Assembly (NCBI GenBank): GCA_028753945.1
Contig: JAPNXP010000009.1
Span: forward strand, 3,162,001-3,226,000
Reading direction: 5' to 3'
From: Hexactinellida sp. DTS-2022
Taxonomy: Eukaryota > Porifera > Hexactinellida
Length of the DNA stretch: 64,000 nt
Positions within the stretch are counted from its first letter, which is position 1; the number at the start of each line of letters is the position of its first letter. This document shows positions 44,786 to 56,984 of the stretch, one piece after another. The notes beneath the pieces were generated by a model. It ran no database searches and was not told where the DNA came from. It was given only the letters and a program-made list of their open reading frames with translations. Position numbers and translations under genes: made by a program.

Positions 44786-46926
44786 GTATACATCAAACAG
44801 AAATTATTTATCAACTGTTAGCATATGTAGACAGATATGACACGGTTTTGTTTGTTTCAGGTACTGATGGACAGTATAGCCTGCAATAAAGGCTAATGTT
44901 TGAAGCAACTGTGAACCACAATCAATTGTTCCTAGATGATTAATCTCATCAAAAAATGGCTCCAAATTGAACTCACCATCAGTAGTGGAATACGCTAGAC
45001 GAAGAAGAAAATGACTGAATAGATTAAAAGGAAGTGTCTTGTTGGTCAGTAAATATGTTTAATATGCTAGAAAGTTCAAGTCGACGCTCTGTTCAAGGAT
45101 TTGAAGATAGATGTGATAATTAGAACCCGACATCATACGGTATATACCGAAATAGTGTTCCAAGGGATCCGTCTGTAGAATGGAGGACAACAACATATGT
45201 AAAGCCACATGATTGAGTCAAGTGGTTGGTAATCTGTGGTAAGGCAATATAAGCATGTCTAAAACTGGTGTATGTTTGTTTACTCAGTTTGCCTAATTTT
45301 TCTGGTAAAGTTTGCCAAGCATCTAACCAAAAACTACACAAGTCAAAAATAGAAATCGCTCGTCATTAAAAGTCAAAGGTCTACAGAAATTATCTTTCAA
45401 ACGTATTCCTTTAAATGGTGTGTTAACGTTGAATAATTTCCAAACAGTAAGAAGGGTATCAACAAACTCCTGAGTATTCTGGATACCGTAATTCGTTCAG
45501 GATAGTTTGCGCAGATATTGTTAATTAATTTGTTAACGACTTTCAAAACCAGTTTGACATTTTGACGCTCTGCTAGAAGGAAACATGACTCCATAGCCAA
45601 ATGAGGAGCTAACCTTGGCTAAACTTGTTCTTTCTGAATTATATAATTGACGTACATCTTCAAAGGATGCACAACCGAACTTAAGGGGATAATCACAATA
45701 AGAACTAGAGTTGTATTTTAAAGCAAGTTCCTGCAAAACAGATTCAATTTCTCGGATGTCACTAAGCAATGGGAACGGATATACACTAACCGGCCAAAAG
45801 TATTTGAACAGCAATAATTTGTATTCAGACATTTGAGGTTATACCAGTATAATAACATTAGCAGATGCAACAAAATGGCTATTTACATGAAACGACATGT
45901 AAAGTATAATAAAACAGGAAAATTTTGGAATTTATATTTTTATGGAGGCGTTAAACTCATTAAATATTTAATTAGCTAATTAAATATTTAATTTATGATC
46001 ATTAAGATGCAATGTTAAGATATTAATTCTGATAGCAGATTTGAATTCCTCATGGTTAAATCACTCTAAGTGCAAAATTTCAAATCAATCCGAATATTTT
46101 CTACAGTGATACAGTAACATTTCAATTTGTGCCACTTATGCCACAAGTGGCACGTGGCAGAAACACTTATGCCACTTCAAGGATATTTTATAAATTAAAT
46201 TGAAATCATAATATTTTGTGATGTATATCTATAATAAGATAATTATAGTAATTTCAGAGTAGTTTAGATAGCCGTTAATAAGTTACTAGACGAGTATTGT
46301 GTGTGCATTGAAATCTCTAATGTTCAAATACTTTTGGCTGGCCAGTGACTCTGTCAATTAAAATGGGCTGAGGTGGATATATAAGCATTGATTTCAAGGT
46401 ACAAATCTACTGAGATATTATTTTCAGCCATTTTAGCGAGAACAAACGTTATGTTGCTCTCATTAAGGAAACCACACCAACCAACTATTAGGTAAATAAA
46501 TCAAGGTTAACTTATCTTTCAAGTCCTGTAAGAGTTGACCACAAACTTCTCTTTCTCTTGACTCTCGGATCTCAAGCTGAGTTGTAGTGTTTGGTTCATC
46601 AATTCTTCCTCTTTTGCATCGTATGACAAGCGATTCCGTTTTGTAAATAATACGCTGGGCAGCCGGGCAGTAAACTTGGTACAGCGCCTTCCTTCAGCTT
46701 TGGCTTCGCCCGCGGTACTTCAGTAAAAGTACCATCTCTTTGGGACTTTGAGAGTATAGTCTATGTCTTCTTTCTGAAAATGGTTGATACATACATAGAC
46801 CACCTTCAGGTCACCGATATCCTCGCGACGAAGAGCGCATGTCCATGTATGATTCAGGGTTGGTGGATTTTGAGGCATATTGAACACAGGAACATGGTCA
46901 TCCGGGGACGAACAAGCGTTAGGCAT
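44786..46926 (-). pseudogene. P-like transposase with THAP domain, N-terminal and central parts (copy A)
   Basis: The start MPNACSSPDDHVPVFNMPQN (46926) is a THAP zinc-finger region with TWTCALRREDI and VCINHFQKEDI. It continues out of frame into GTFTEVPRAKPKLKEG and AVPSLLPGCPAYYLQ (about 46640). After a mariner MITE come ESVLQELALKYNSSSYCDYP, LKFGCASFEDVRQLYNSERT and SLAKVSSSFGYGVMFPSSRA. These match the region of P transposases around the GTP-binding insertion. Remaining pieces extend to 44786. The catalytic RNase H segment present in copy B is missing between about 45840 and 46350. Many frameshifts. Confidence 0.7.
45784..46347. mobile_element. Tc1/mariner-type MITE in the P-like element
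   Basis: CACTAACCGGCCAAAAGTAT and the inverted right end CACTGGCCAGCCAAAAGTAT share TTTGAACA beyond. The uninterrupted copy B at 58960 reads GATGTACTCTG at this position, showing insertion at a TA. The right TA is eroded to GA. No transposase. Confidence 0.75.
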
Positions 46927-47187
46927 GAATAGAAGCTAATATAAATAAAATACCAGAGCAAAATTTTTTAAAGGATGAGATTGTACGTCAATAGAAGAGT
47001 TTGGAATAAAATCTGATCAATAGTTGTATATATTTCAAGAATATTTCTAATTAATGTGGTTGATTATTATTGTTATTTTTGAAATTAAATATTGTGGTTG
47101 GATAAATATTACCATCTTCTCCTTCATCCTTGGTCCATATTTTCTAGGTTACTGTCAGGCCATATATAGAGTAGGCTATGATAAATG

Positions 47188-47902
47188 GTTGTAAACACCG
47201 TGAAGCATTCATGACATGTCGAAAAAATCCAAAATTGCTGCCTGTGGCGAAAGTATTTCCTTTTGGACGCACTACTAGTTACCCAACCATCAAATGTAGT
47301 GCTCCAAAGGGATATGCGTCGGCACAGGCTGCAATTTTGGATTTTTTATCCAGGCTTACTTTTGCCCGAACTGGTGACCCTATCGATTATCTCTACCAGG
47401 GGACCGAACATGCAACATGATCGGGGCAGCCATCTGGTAAAGAAGCTCCAAATAATCTCAACAAGTTAGCGCATCGCAATCATTTTTCTGTGCCGACTAT
47501 ACTATAATTTAGTGGACTAGTTAAAATCGACTTGATTTTTGATGATGCTGACTATACTATAGTACGTATAATGGCCCAGTTCTAATCTACTACTTTGGTA
47601 TATTATTATTGTGCCGACTATACTTTAGTATCGTGGCCCACTTCTAATCTTACTGCCTTGGTATATTATTATTATTATTATTATTAATATTATTAATACT
47701 GTGTCGACTATTATATGCATTCGATAGAGAATTTATTCTACACCCTGTAACAGTGCACGACTTTTTACTTTTCGCTTGGTTTGTGCAACAATTGAGTTGC
47801 AAATTTATTTGTTTACTAACCCTTCAGCCCAATTAAAAGCGTTAAATCTAATTCTATTGTTTCAACTCGTGATTATTATATTGATTCAACTTGTGAGAAA
47901 AC
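47188..47902 (+). repeat. R1 repeat, continuation beyond P-like element A
   Basis: It contains the R1 hairpin (47228-47341), several CTGTGCCGACTATAC...GTGGCCCA units at 47490-47710 with an (ATT)n run, and the TTGTTTCAACTCGTGATTAT segment. It continues at 50901 after the hAT element. Confidence 0.55.
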
Positions 47903-48231
47903 CAGGGTTGCCTATCCAATCCAATCGAGAAGATTATCGATTGCCGATTGCTGCATTTTTCATCGATTGGATTGCTGCATTTTTCATCGATTGGATTGTC
48001 GATTGGATTGCAATCGATGAATTATCATTGATTTTTATCGAATGTTTGTTTTTTTAAATCTCTACATAATCCCAAAATCTAAAATGTTCAATTGCTTGTC
48101 AATTAAACCCAATAATATATGTTTTAAGTTTGAAACACTACTGTTTTAAGTTTGAAACACTACTGTTTTTGATATAAATATAGAGGAGTAACTATACTGT
48201 GTGTAAACTGTAAATGAATCTAAATAAAAAA

Positions 48232-50160
48232 TTAGACATTACAACGCAATAACATTATTGCGTCGACGACTTCAGGAGCTATCTTCATTCTAAGATTATT
48301 TAGTATATATTTCAAGCCGCTGAATGTTCTCTCGACTGATACTTGGGTTACGGGCAAAGCAATAACGAGGAGGCAGAGTTGTCGTAAATCTTGGTTAGAA
48401 TGGTTTGCCCAATATTTGATTATGTCTTCAGCTTTTGGAAGACGGGGAGCATTAGATAGTCCTTCGATTGCTTCAATCATCATTTCAGATGTGCTATACT
48501 CACGGTACTTTGATGGTACTTGATTGTCCTTCTGAACGAGGAAAGCTTCCAAGGGATCATCTAGATTAGATCTAGCAACAAAGTCGGAATACATATCCTC
48601 TGTAGAGGAGTTGCATTCTTCGGTTTGAGGTTTATCCAAACTTTGCTGAAGAACAATCCTTTGCCATGTTGAGAAAAGGTGTTTTTTCGCACATTCTCTC
48701 TGCTCAGGAGATAGTAGTCGATGGTACCGGAGGTCCACGTATACCGCTCCGAGAAAGGCATTATTTTCTACAACTGAATTCTTTCGAGCTTGAAGCGCCT
48801 CTTTTAGGCAGAGCGAGAAATATGATCCCTCTTTGCCCTGACGCAGAAACTCCATCAATTCCCATTCAGCAAGGAGAGCACCAGCAGTTATTAATCGACC
48901 CTGGATGCGGGTGGTAGCATTCCTTGGAGCCTCCATATCTTTTTTTAACTGCTCGATTGCAACCCATTCTTCTCCTATCAATGCAATATTTTCGTTGAAA
49001 GTACCAAAATCATGGATTATCGGCTTAAGAACAAGCAATCGCTCGAGCATATCATAGGTAGACCCCCACCTAGTAGTAACATCAAGAATTGGTTTAGAAG
49101 CACCCCTTTCTCTTAGTTTTAGCATTAGGTTTGGAGTTCTTAGCTTCTTTACTACTCTTCTTGCTTGATCCAAGGTCTTCTTGCTGTCTACATCTCTCTT
49201 TAAAGCATCTTCGATCGCAAGCGCTAGAGTGTGCGCACCACATCGATTTATGTTAAATATGTTCATATCAAGCTGCTTGACAGCGTTGGCTACGTTTGCG
49301 TCAAGCGTTGTTTCCAAAAGGAAGTCTTGTTCATCACGATCCTGTTCCAATTCATGATCCAAAGCCTCTCCTATCTCCTCGTACATAAGCTGGCCGCATT
49401 TCACCATATTTGATGCATTGTCCGTAGTGATTGAGTAAACTTGAATCGAATTTACTCTAAATGACTTCAACACATCCAGTATACAACGTTTAATCTCCTT
49501 GCCAGTGTGGCGTTCGAACATTTCTTTTACCGCCAGGGTCCGTAATTGTAAGTGTCCCTCTTGAAAATACTGAACATTTATTCCGAGGAAACTGCGTTCG
49601 TTCCGGGAGGCGATATCAACCTTAAGACAGATATGCTTACCCTCAACCTCAGCAGCTATTACTTGACGCAATTTATTAGCTTGAAGTAGTACCCGATCTT
49701 TCATGCTTGAACGATTTAAAGTAATGTCTTATTTATCCAGCATCGACTTGAGAAGCTGGCACAGACCAGTTTTCTCAAATACCGATAATGGCAAACCATT
49801 GCTGGTCACGGATTCGACAGCTGCTCTTTCAAATTCCTCTTTAGATAGTTCTATCTCGAAGATTTTTTTCTTTGGGATTTCAGTTGTAAAATTCATAAAC
49901 GAATCCATAGCTGTTTGAATTCCAATTGCGGATGCCTCCTGTCGAGTACGCTTTGCCTGTAGGAGATCGTACCGTCCAGGGTGCTTTCTTTTCAAATGTG
50001 CTGCTAAATTCCCCGAGTGAAAGTATGACTTACCAGTACCAGATTTATTTGGAACTTTTCTTGCCTTGAATGTACAGCCCTAATGACTACACGTAGCTAT
50101 ATCGCTTCCATCCTCCAATACAATAGAAAAATCATCTTTCAATGATGATTCTAAAGCCAT
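48232..50160 (-). pseudogene. hAT transposase (ZBED type), two in-frame stops
   Basis: A single 643-codon frame runs from ATG at 50160 to the stop at 48232. TAG at codon 27 and TAA at codon 144 are its only visible lesions. The BED finger reads GCTFKARKVPNKSG...YFHSGNLAAHLKRKHPGRYD. Catalytic-domain motifs follow: HICLKVDIASRNERSFLGI, VYSITTDNASNMVKCG, NINRCGAHTLALAI and LDVTTRWGSTYDMLERL. The C-terminal dimerisation region reads LPVTQVSVERTFSGLKYIL. Absence of frameshifts in 1.9 kb indicates recent activity. The TAG falls between the first Cys of the finger and its partner. The product would excise and reinsert elements with CAGGGTTG ends. Confidence 0.88.
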
Positions 50161-50211
50161 TTAGTCGAATTAGCTAGTGTTGGATAGCGAAAAATTAAAT
50201 GCAAGGATATT

Positions 50212-50415
50212 TAGTCAGGTTATTCTATTATGAACAGTCAAGGGACGAAAATTGTGTTGATAATAGAGAGACTTTTTAATAAGCGAACTCAACTAAATAC
50301 AAACCCTATGTAAATAGTTAAATTGGAACCATAGGGCTTGTTCATAATTTTTAAAAACTCAAAATAATTAATTAATTAAGCAGAAGAAAAATTGTTCACA
50401 AAAAAGATTTGACTG
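50212..50415. mobile_element. pogo-like MITE copy inside the hAT
   Basis: TTAGTCAGGTTATTCTATTA to AGATTTGACTG resembles the element at 14426-14616 and shares AATACAAACCCTATGTAA and ATAGGGCTTGTTCATAA. Its left CAG is mutated. Confidence 0.55.
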
Positions 50416-50514
50416 TATATCACAATGAGTTATGAAAGTATAAACTAACCATAACAAATATAATCTGGTTGACTATAAACTATAGTATACATAGTGTTTC
50501 ACTAAGTAATAACA

Positions 50515-50700
50515 CTATACAAAAACAATCGAAAAGATTCGAAGAAACAATCAAAAAATCCAAGAAATACTCGAAAAAAATCCAAGAAACAATCGAAAAA
50601 AATCCAAAAAACAATCGAAAAAAATCCAAGAAACAATCGAAAAAAATCCAAAAAACAATCGAAAAAAATCCAAGAAACAATCGAAAAAAATCCAAAAAAA
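50515..50700. repeat. Subterminal tandem repeat of the hAT element
   Basis: Roughly nine units of ACAATCGAAAAAAATCCAAR (22-23 bp) run up to the right terminus. They cause Lys-rich and Phe-rich spurious ORFs on the two strands. Such arrays are typical transposase-binding regions. Confidence 0.85.
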
Positions 50701-50900
50701 ATCGATGATATTTTTGGATTATCGATTTTGATTGGATTGCCATCCGAATAATCTATCGACAAAATTTGGATTGTCGATTTCGATTGGATTGTTATCCGAA
50801 TAATCGATTGACGAAATTTGGATTGCCGATTGTCCAAAAAGGGCTCGATTGGATTGGATTGTCGATTGGATTGGATTGGATTGGCAACCCTGGAGAAAAC

Positions 50901-51180
50901 TAAGATTTTACATTCCATAACACCGACAGATTAAGTGAATAAATTTCATACGGCAAGAATTGTCTTGAACTATTAATACTGATGTATTTAATTATAATGC
51001 ATTCACTCTTTATTCCAATTTGTTGTTAGGGGTCAACGAGTGTGCGGAAGAGAAATATGGTAGCCAAATTATTTAAATTACTCTTTATGACAAATAATTA
51101 ATAAATTTAAGTTACATTGAATTTTGTGAAATTTATTAATAATTTTAATAATAATTTATTATACTAATTTGCTATATAAG
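50901..51180 (+). repeat. R1 repeat, segment after the hAT element
   Basis: ACACCGACAGATTAAGTGAA, GGGGTCAACGAGTGTGCGGA and TTATGACAAATAATTAATAA match 27510-27720. Confidence 0.5.
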
Positions 51181-51580
51181 GCCTGTGTATACCAGAAATC
51201 TCTTGAAAATTTGAGCAAATTCTAAAAAAATAATTTTACATTGTATTGCATTTTTAAACAAGTTGATTTGTTGAAACACGTTCTACTTTTGTTAAAAATT
51301 TATTATTATTCTGTGCTTCATAGATTTGTATTAAAGGCCGCGAATTATGTGCGAATAAGTGAATTTTCAGGGTTCACGAAATGTGACAATGGCGTCATAA
51401 CTTGTCGAGGTGTGAAAAATTTTGAGTGGAAACCTCAACTTGTTGGCGGGTGCCAAAAGTTATTGTTATTATAATTATTATTATTTAATTATCATGTTGT
51501 TCTTATTAAGACTTGAATTAAGCCAAGTTTGTTTACAGTCGGGCCTTCACTAGTTTGTAATGAGACAACATACATATATA

Positions 51581-51703
51581 CATTGCCGGCGCCACGTATT
51601 ATGAGGCGTGGGTGTAGTGGGTGTCACTGTCCAAGGACCACTTCATTTCCTTGAGGCAGTGGGTGTCCGGACACCCAGGACACCCCCGGTGGCGCCGGCC
51701 CTG
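51581..51703. mobile_element. Small hAT MITE with GCCGGCGCCAC ends
   Basis: CATTGCCGGCGCCACG at the left and GTGGCGCCGGCCCTG at the right are inverted copies enclosing GTGGGTGTC / GGACACCC repeats. Flanks CATATATA / ATATTATA are too AT-rich to prove a duplication. Confidence 0.65.
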
Positions 51704-51911
51704 ATATTATAGCAAAAATAAATATCAAGAGGTAATTTGAATATGCAAAACAAAAGCCCTAAGGTCCCAAGACTCCCAACTTAAAAACTTCCGTAGATTT
51801 TTGTTTTGTTGAGACCGATTATTGTTATGTCTATAATTAACAAAATTACTTTGTTATTATAGCATTTTGATTTGTCTTTGCTTGTCTTACTTGGTTGAGT
51901 TTTCTGAATTA

Positions 51912-53756
51912 ATGTCTTCATTCGCGTTTCCTCATATTGCTTCATTTAATTTTGTTATAAATAATATTGTGGATCTTATGGTCAAAAATTTACCTAGTCT
52001 GGAATTCAAAGGCCCCAGACATGAAAGAATTTCGCTATTTATTGAGGAGTTAAAATTTTGTAGTTCTTTTGAAGATGATCTCAATTCAATTCCCAATTTA
52101 CATTCTACTTCAATGTTGCCTATGGAATGTAAGCTTAGAGGACAATCTTATTTCGGTGTACTTAAGTTAATATGGTGCCTTAGCCAAGATGGCGTTATTA
52201 AATGCCAGACAAGTAACAAAATTGACCATATGCCAATTATGGTTATGTCTAATCTTTGTAAACTTTATAAACTTACAGATTTCGAACTACATAAGTATGG
52301 TCAAGAAATGAATGAATCCGGTGGTTATTTTATCGTTAATGGTCAAGAAAAACTAGTGCGTTTATTGTTGGTTCAAAGACAAAACTTCCCAATTGCTTTA
52401 ATTCGTGATGTGTGGATACACAAGGGCGAATCTTTTTCTGATAAGGGAGTAATTATCAGATGTGTAACTCAGGACTTTTCAGTTTCCCTTATGACCTTAC
52501 ATTTCCTGATAAATGGTTTTTGTTCAATATCAATTTCAAGGGCCGGGCATGCTTTCTCAATTCCATTGATATATATCCTCAAAGCGTTAGTTGAAGCTAG
52601 TGATTTCGAAATATTTCAACAGTTAATGTTTGCAAATCCTATCGATACCTTCCTAGAGGGTTGTGTGGTTGCAATGTTGAGATCTTCTATACAAAGTGGG
52701 CTACTAACTCAAAGTGATTTTCTTTGTTATCTTGGAAATATATACCGCATAAAATTTGATTTTCCAGAATGGTATAATGATATTGATATCGGGCGTTTGT
52801 TTTTGACCGAATGTGTTTGTATTCATCTTATTGATCAAGTGGAAAAATTTCATCTACTCATTGAGATATGCCATAAACTTTATTCGCTTGCTCAAAACAC
52901 TATCCTACCTGATAATGCAGATTCACCAATGTTCCAAGAAGTCCTTCTCCCTGGTTTTGTTTATCTGTCCGTATTGAGATCTGCAGTAATTAATTGGTTG
53001 AAAATTATTCGTTCTGAATTCGAAAAATACTTGTCTTTACATCCGCAATTAAACTACAAAGACTTTGCATACACTTTTAAAGGAACTCATGATTTTTCTA
53101 CTAGTATTTCAAATCGATTAATAAATTTTATTGCTACCGGAAATACTACTCGAGATGTGTTGGGTCTTCCTCAATTTAAAGGACTTACAATACAAGCTGA
53201 TAGGGTTAATTATCATAGATACTTTTCACACTTTTGTAGTATACATAGGGGACACTTTTTCACTGAAGTTAGAACTACAACTGTGAGAAAACTCTTGCCT
53301 GATGCGATGGGTTTTATATGCCCCGTGAATACTCCTGATGGTACTCCATGTGGACTACTTACACATCTGACAAAATCTTCTTTCATTACAATTGGGTATG
53401 AATCAATTGTAAATTTGAAACAAATTTTGTTATGCCAAGGTATGGTTCCCGTCAAGGAATTTTCTCGGCTTTGTTTTTTACATCAAGAAGCGAGAAACCT
53501 TGTTAGCATATTCCTTGATGGAAGTATGATTGGTTATTGCTCTTGTATTGGATCATTAGCATTGGTCAATGCTCTCAGACATTGGAAAGTTATGATTGAC
53601 CAAACAATTTCTCCAAACCTTGAGATTGTATTTCCTTCCCTAAAGTTCAACAGCATTTTTCTTGGTATCTTTATATTTTCTTCTCCCGGCCGCTTTATGC
53701 GTCCTTTATATAATATTTACGAACAAGCTATTGAAATGGTTGGATCATTTGAACAG
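51912..53756 (+). CDS. POLR1B: DNA-directed RNA polymerase I subunit RPA2 (RPA135), large N-terminal exon
   Basis: The 615-codon frame encodes the N-terminal half of the second-largest Pol I subunit, which forms the active-centre wall and protrusion in the nucleolus. Recognisable blocks are HIASFNFVINN, MNESGGYFIVNGQEKLVRLL, RRNFPIA-like QRQNFPIALIRDVW, NRLINFIATGN and IHRGHFFTEVRTTTVRKLLP. Then come MGFICPVNTPDGTPCGLLTH, the hallmark Pol beta-subunit motif, and GRFMRPLYNIYEQAIEMVG. The frame stops being homologous at GSFEQ, exactly at CAG|GTTAGG (53756|53757), a phase-0 splice donor. The C-terminal half with the zinc ribbon is not in the window. The start at 51912 (MSSFAFPH) is a choice; an acceptor-like TTATTATAG at 51862 allows an upstream exon instead. 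No disabling mutation is seen. Confidence 0.92.
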
Positions 53757-53762
53757 GTTAGG
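53757..53762 (+). other. Splice donor of POLR1B exon
   Basis: GTTAGG follows CAG where homology ends (after GSFEQ). R1-type repeat sequence begins within 20 bp. Confidence 0.75.
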
Positions 53763-53774
53763 TGATTATTGATT

Positions 53775-54285
53775 GTTACTGTGCCGACTACTACATTAGT
53801 GGGCCAGTATTGAAATCACTGCCTTTATATATAATTTCTCCGTTTACGGTACCATTCCCACCGTTTTATTGATTTAAGGCTGAAAATTGGCATGTAGGTG
53901 CAGTATGACCGTATAATTTGCATCTCGCGTACGATTCTTGATTCGACAATTTTAACAACTATTGAAACTAATTATGACTCCTAACATGAAATAATGAATA
54001 TAAGTTTGATTAAATTAACATGTTTAGATGGAGAATTGGATAGAGAACACCTTTTGAAAGGTTTCGAATTTAAAATTTGTCCGCAATTTTTGCCATTATT
54101 GGGTACCAATCTCTTGTATTTCCGCACACTTAAGATTCAGTAAAATTGTTAAATCTATTTGTATTGTTTTAACTTGTAATAATTATATTGTTTCAACTTG
54201 TTAAAACTTACTTCATTGTTCCAACTTTCAACTAGCGATAATTATATCAATTCGTTGTGAATTCCAGCTGGCTAATACATCTATA
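53775..54285 (+). repeat. R1 repeat in the predicted POLR1B intron
   Basis: ACTGTGCCGACTACTACATT, TCTCCGTTTACGGTACC and ATTGTTTTAACTTGTAATAA correspond to 31578-32060. The second P-like element begins where R1 would continue after AATTCCAGCTGG. Confidence 0.55.
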
Positions 54286-54683
54286 CATAGCCTACTCTAT
54301 ATATGGCTTAACAGTAGATGTACCAGGGATGCACAAGAAGATAGCAAATTTTAATTTTTTAATGTTCAATATTGAACTACTAAGTTCTTGTTACGTATAG
54401 AGGTCGTAAACATAACTCAGCCCTGTTAACCCGTAATTAGTATTAGCTGTAATAAGAAGGGTGATTGGATTTTCATAATTTAAGAGTAATAATAAACACA
54501 AACAGTTCAATTTCTAATATTAATACTACAGTAAATAATACACAATTATTTGCTTTCTTTCCTCTCTCCTCTTTCTCTCTCTCTGGCTCTAGCAGTGACA
54601 CACGACACACTTAACTACATAATAGAAATAATAATAAACAGAGTAATACAAATCATGGTAAATACAAATAAGTTGACACATAA

Positions 54684-56603
54684 TTAAGAGAATTTCTTTA
54701 ATTTACGCTTTTCTATACTTTTTGAAAGAACCAGTGAGTTATAATTATTAACTTTGTTTGCAAGAAAGCATTTCGCTGCGGTAAAGACGAGCTTCGATAA
54801 GATGTTCCAACTAAATATACCACAGCTAATACAAGTAGACTTCCAAATACTTGGATCACGATTATCACTATCTTCCAAATACATCAACGTGAGTTCAACT
54901 AGTATTTTTCTAGAAGGTCCACTTACAATCTTCGCCAACAGCTCTTTATTGTTTTCGATTGCAATAAAGGTCTTCCATAAAACAAGTATGGAATTCAAAA
55001 CTTGCTCAGATGGATATTTAAGTCTGACAGTCCAGCTCTAAATCAAGGAGAAATACTTTATCAACTACTAGCATATGTAGACAGACATGACACAGTTTTG
55101 TTTGTTTCAGGTACCTATGGACAGTATAGCCTGCAATAATGGATAATGATTGAAGCAACTGTGAACCACAATCTATTGCAGATAGATCATTAATCTCATC
55201 AAGAAATGGCTCCAAATTGAACTCACCATCAGTAGTGGAATACGGAGAAGAAAATGACTTGACAAAAAACTGAATAGATTGAAAGGAAGTGTCTTATTGG
55301 TCAGTAAATATGTTTAATATGCTATATAAAGTTTAAGTCGACGCTCGGTTTCAAGGATTTGAGATGTGATAATTAGAACCCGACGTCATACGTATAGACC
55401 GAAATGGTGTTCCAAGGGATCCGTTTGGTAGAAAGGAATACAACACAGAAGTAAAACCACAAGATTTAGTCAAATGGTTGGTAATTTGTGGTAAGGCAAT
55501 ACAAGCATGTCTAAAACTGGTGTATGTTTGTTTACTCAGTTTGCCAATTTTTTCTGGTAAAGTTTACCATGCATCTAACCAAAAAACTACACGAGTCAAA
55601 AATAGAAATCGCTCGTCATTCAAAGTAAAAGGTCTAGAGAAATTATCGTTCAAACTTATTCCTTTAAACAAACAGTAAGAAGGGTATCAACAAATTCAGG
55701 AGTATTATTCCTATATTCTGGATAACGCAATTCGTTCTGGATAGTTAGCACAGATATTGTTAATTCGTTAACGACTTTTAAAACCAGGTTGACACTTTGA
55801 CGCTCTAGCTCTATGCTAGACGGAAAAACAGGACTTCATATCAAATGCGGAGCTAACTTGACTAAACTTGTTCTTTCTGAATTATATGATTGACGTACAT
55901 CTTGAAAGGATGCACAACCGAACTTAAGGGGATAATCACAATGATCTACTTTAAAATTTACCAAATTTGGAAAATGAAATGTATTGTCAAAATCTTTTTG
56001 ATTTACCCAGTTATTACGAATACTTTTTAATATGTGTACAAAATCAAATGTCAGAAAGAGTATTCTATTGATATCAAAATGGGTGAGATTCATTGGTCTC
56101 CAACTTTCCATTAGAGGAAAATAATTTAAACAGATTCACATTTAATTAAAGGATAATTATCATTTGAAATGACTTGCACCTTTAGACCGCAATGCTCGAT
56201 ATCTATTATGCAAGATTTAATGATTGGGAATATCTTTTCAGCAGAGATGGATGCACAGGGTAATAAACGAGAGATACAAGACCTTTTTATGTAAACTAGA
56301 GACCATAATCGCGAATACTGTTCTCGTTGGATCATCAGGTGTTAAGTTTGGACCATATATTCTTCCACCCTAATAAGAAATATCAGATCTAACATGAATT
56401 TCATCCATTTGAACTGTGACATTTCTTTCCTCTGGACTAAAAAAGCAGGATGTGGCATGGCGAAGATATGTACACAAATCGTTTTCAAGACCAAATGAAG
56501 CATACAGTTTCTCTAATGTATGAACATGAGGAAGAGAGATACAGTTTAAACTCTGAAGATACTTATAACAAGCAGGAGAAATCAAATGAGTTTTAATCGC
56601 CAT
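54684..56603 (-). pseudogene. P-like transposase, catalytic and C-terminal parts (copy B)
   Basis: From 56603: MAIKTHLISPACYKYLQSLN, HVHTLEKLYASFGLENDLCT and NVTVQMDEIHVRSDISY, whose Asp in MDEIHV is the first RNase H-fold catalytic residue. After stops come ISAEKIFPIIKSCIIDIEHC and GLKVQVISNDNYPL. Then FLTFDFVHILKSIRNNWV matches the conserved F-D-x-V-H-x-x-K-x-x-R-N-N motif, followed by CDYPLKFGCASFQDVRQSYN. Fragments down to 54684 equal copy A (PSRKILVELTLMYLEDSDN). At least five stops or frameshifts. This copy preserves the catalytic part that copy A lacks. Confidence 0.75.
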
Positions 56604-56984
56604 GATTTGTGCTATAATTTAGTTACCTTCGTCTGTTTTTGGAAATAAATGTATTTTCTAATTGACCCAGTATGAATTGCAAAGCGCTAAAATTACTGAG
56701 GTTAAATTATTATGTTCATAATTAAGTAGTAAATCATTGATAACCTCCTTAATGAATGGCGGATGTTTCGTCGTCGGAGGTTTCGTCGCCGGACTATTCG
56801 TCGCGGATGTTTCGTCGCTTGGATGTTTCGTCGCAGGAGGTTTCGTCGCTTGGATGTTTCGTCGCTATTACTCTATTATAGTGCAAGTTTAACTCTACTC
56901 TATTAGTATAAGGGATTATGCCACACATAATTTACAATATCGATATACATGTAGCAACAAAATCTCAATACTTTAATGTTTATA

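Larger units (their letters stand above)
33135..47180 (-). mobile_element. P-like element A, 14 kb because of nested insertions, TSD ATAAATG
   Basis: The left terminus CATAACCTACTCTATATATG (33135) is matched inverted by the right terminus ending GAGTAGGCTATG (47180) over about 30 bp. ATAAATG is repeated on both sides (33128-33134, 47181-47187). R1 sequence on both flanks joins cleanly if the element is removed. It contains a THAP/P transposase pseudogene and later insertions: Harbinger 33915-44782 and a mariner MITE 45784-46347. Without these the core is about 2.6 kb. Confidence 0.8.
47903..50892 (-). mobile_element. Nearly intact autonomous-type hAT element, 2990 bp, TSD GAGAAAAC
   Basis: The left end CAGGGTTGCCTATCCAATCC and right end GGATTGGCAACCCTG are inverted copies. 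GAGAAAAC is duplicated perfectly (47895-47902, 50893-50900). Subterminal regions hold many ATCGATTGGATTG copies on the left and ACAATCGAAAAAAATCCAAG units (50515-50700) on the right. One long transposase frame fills the centre. A pogo-like MITE (about 50212-50415) lies between gene and right end. Confidence 0.92.

Noticed and set aside
50469-50918. Lys-rich and Phe-rich ORFs on both strands
   Set aside because: They are translations of the ACAATCGAAAAAAATCC subterminal repeats of the hAT element.
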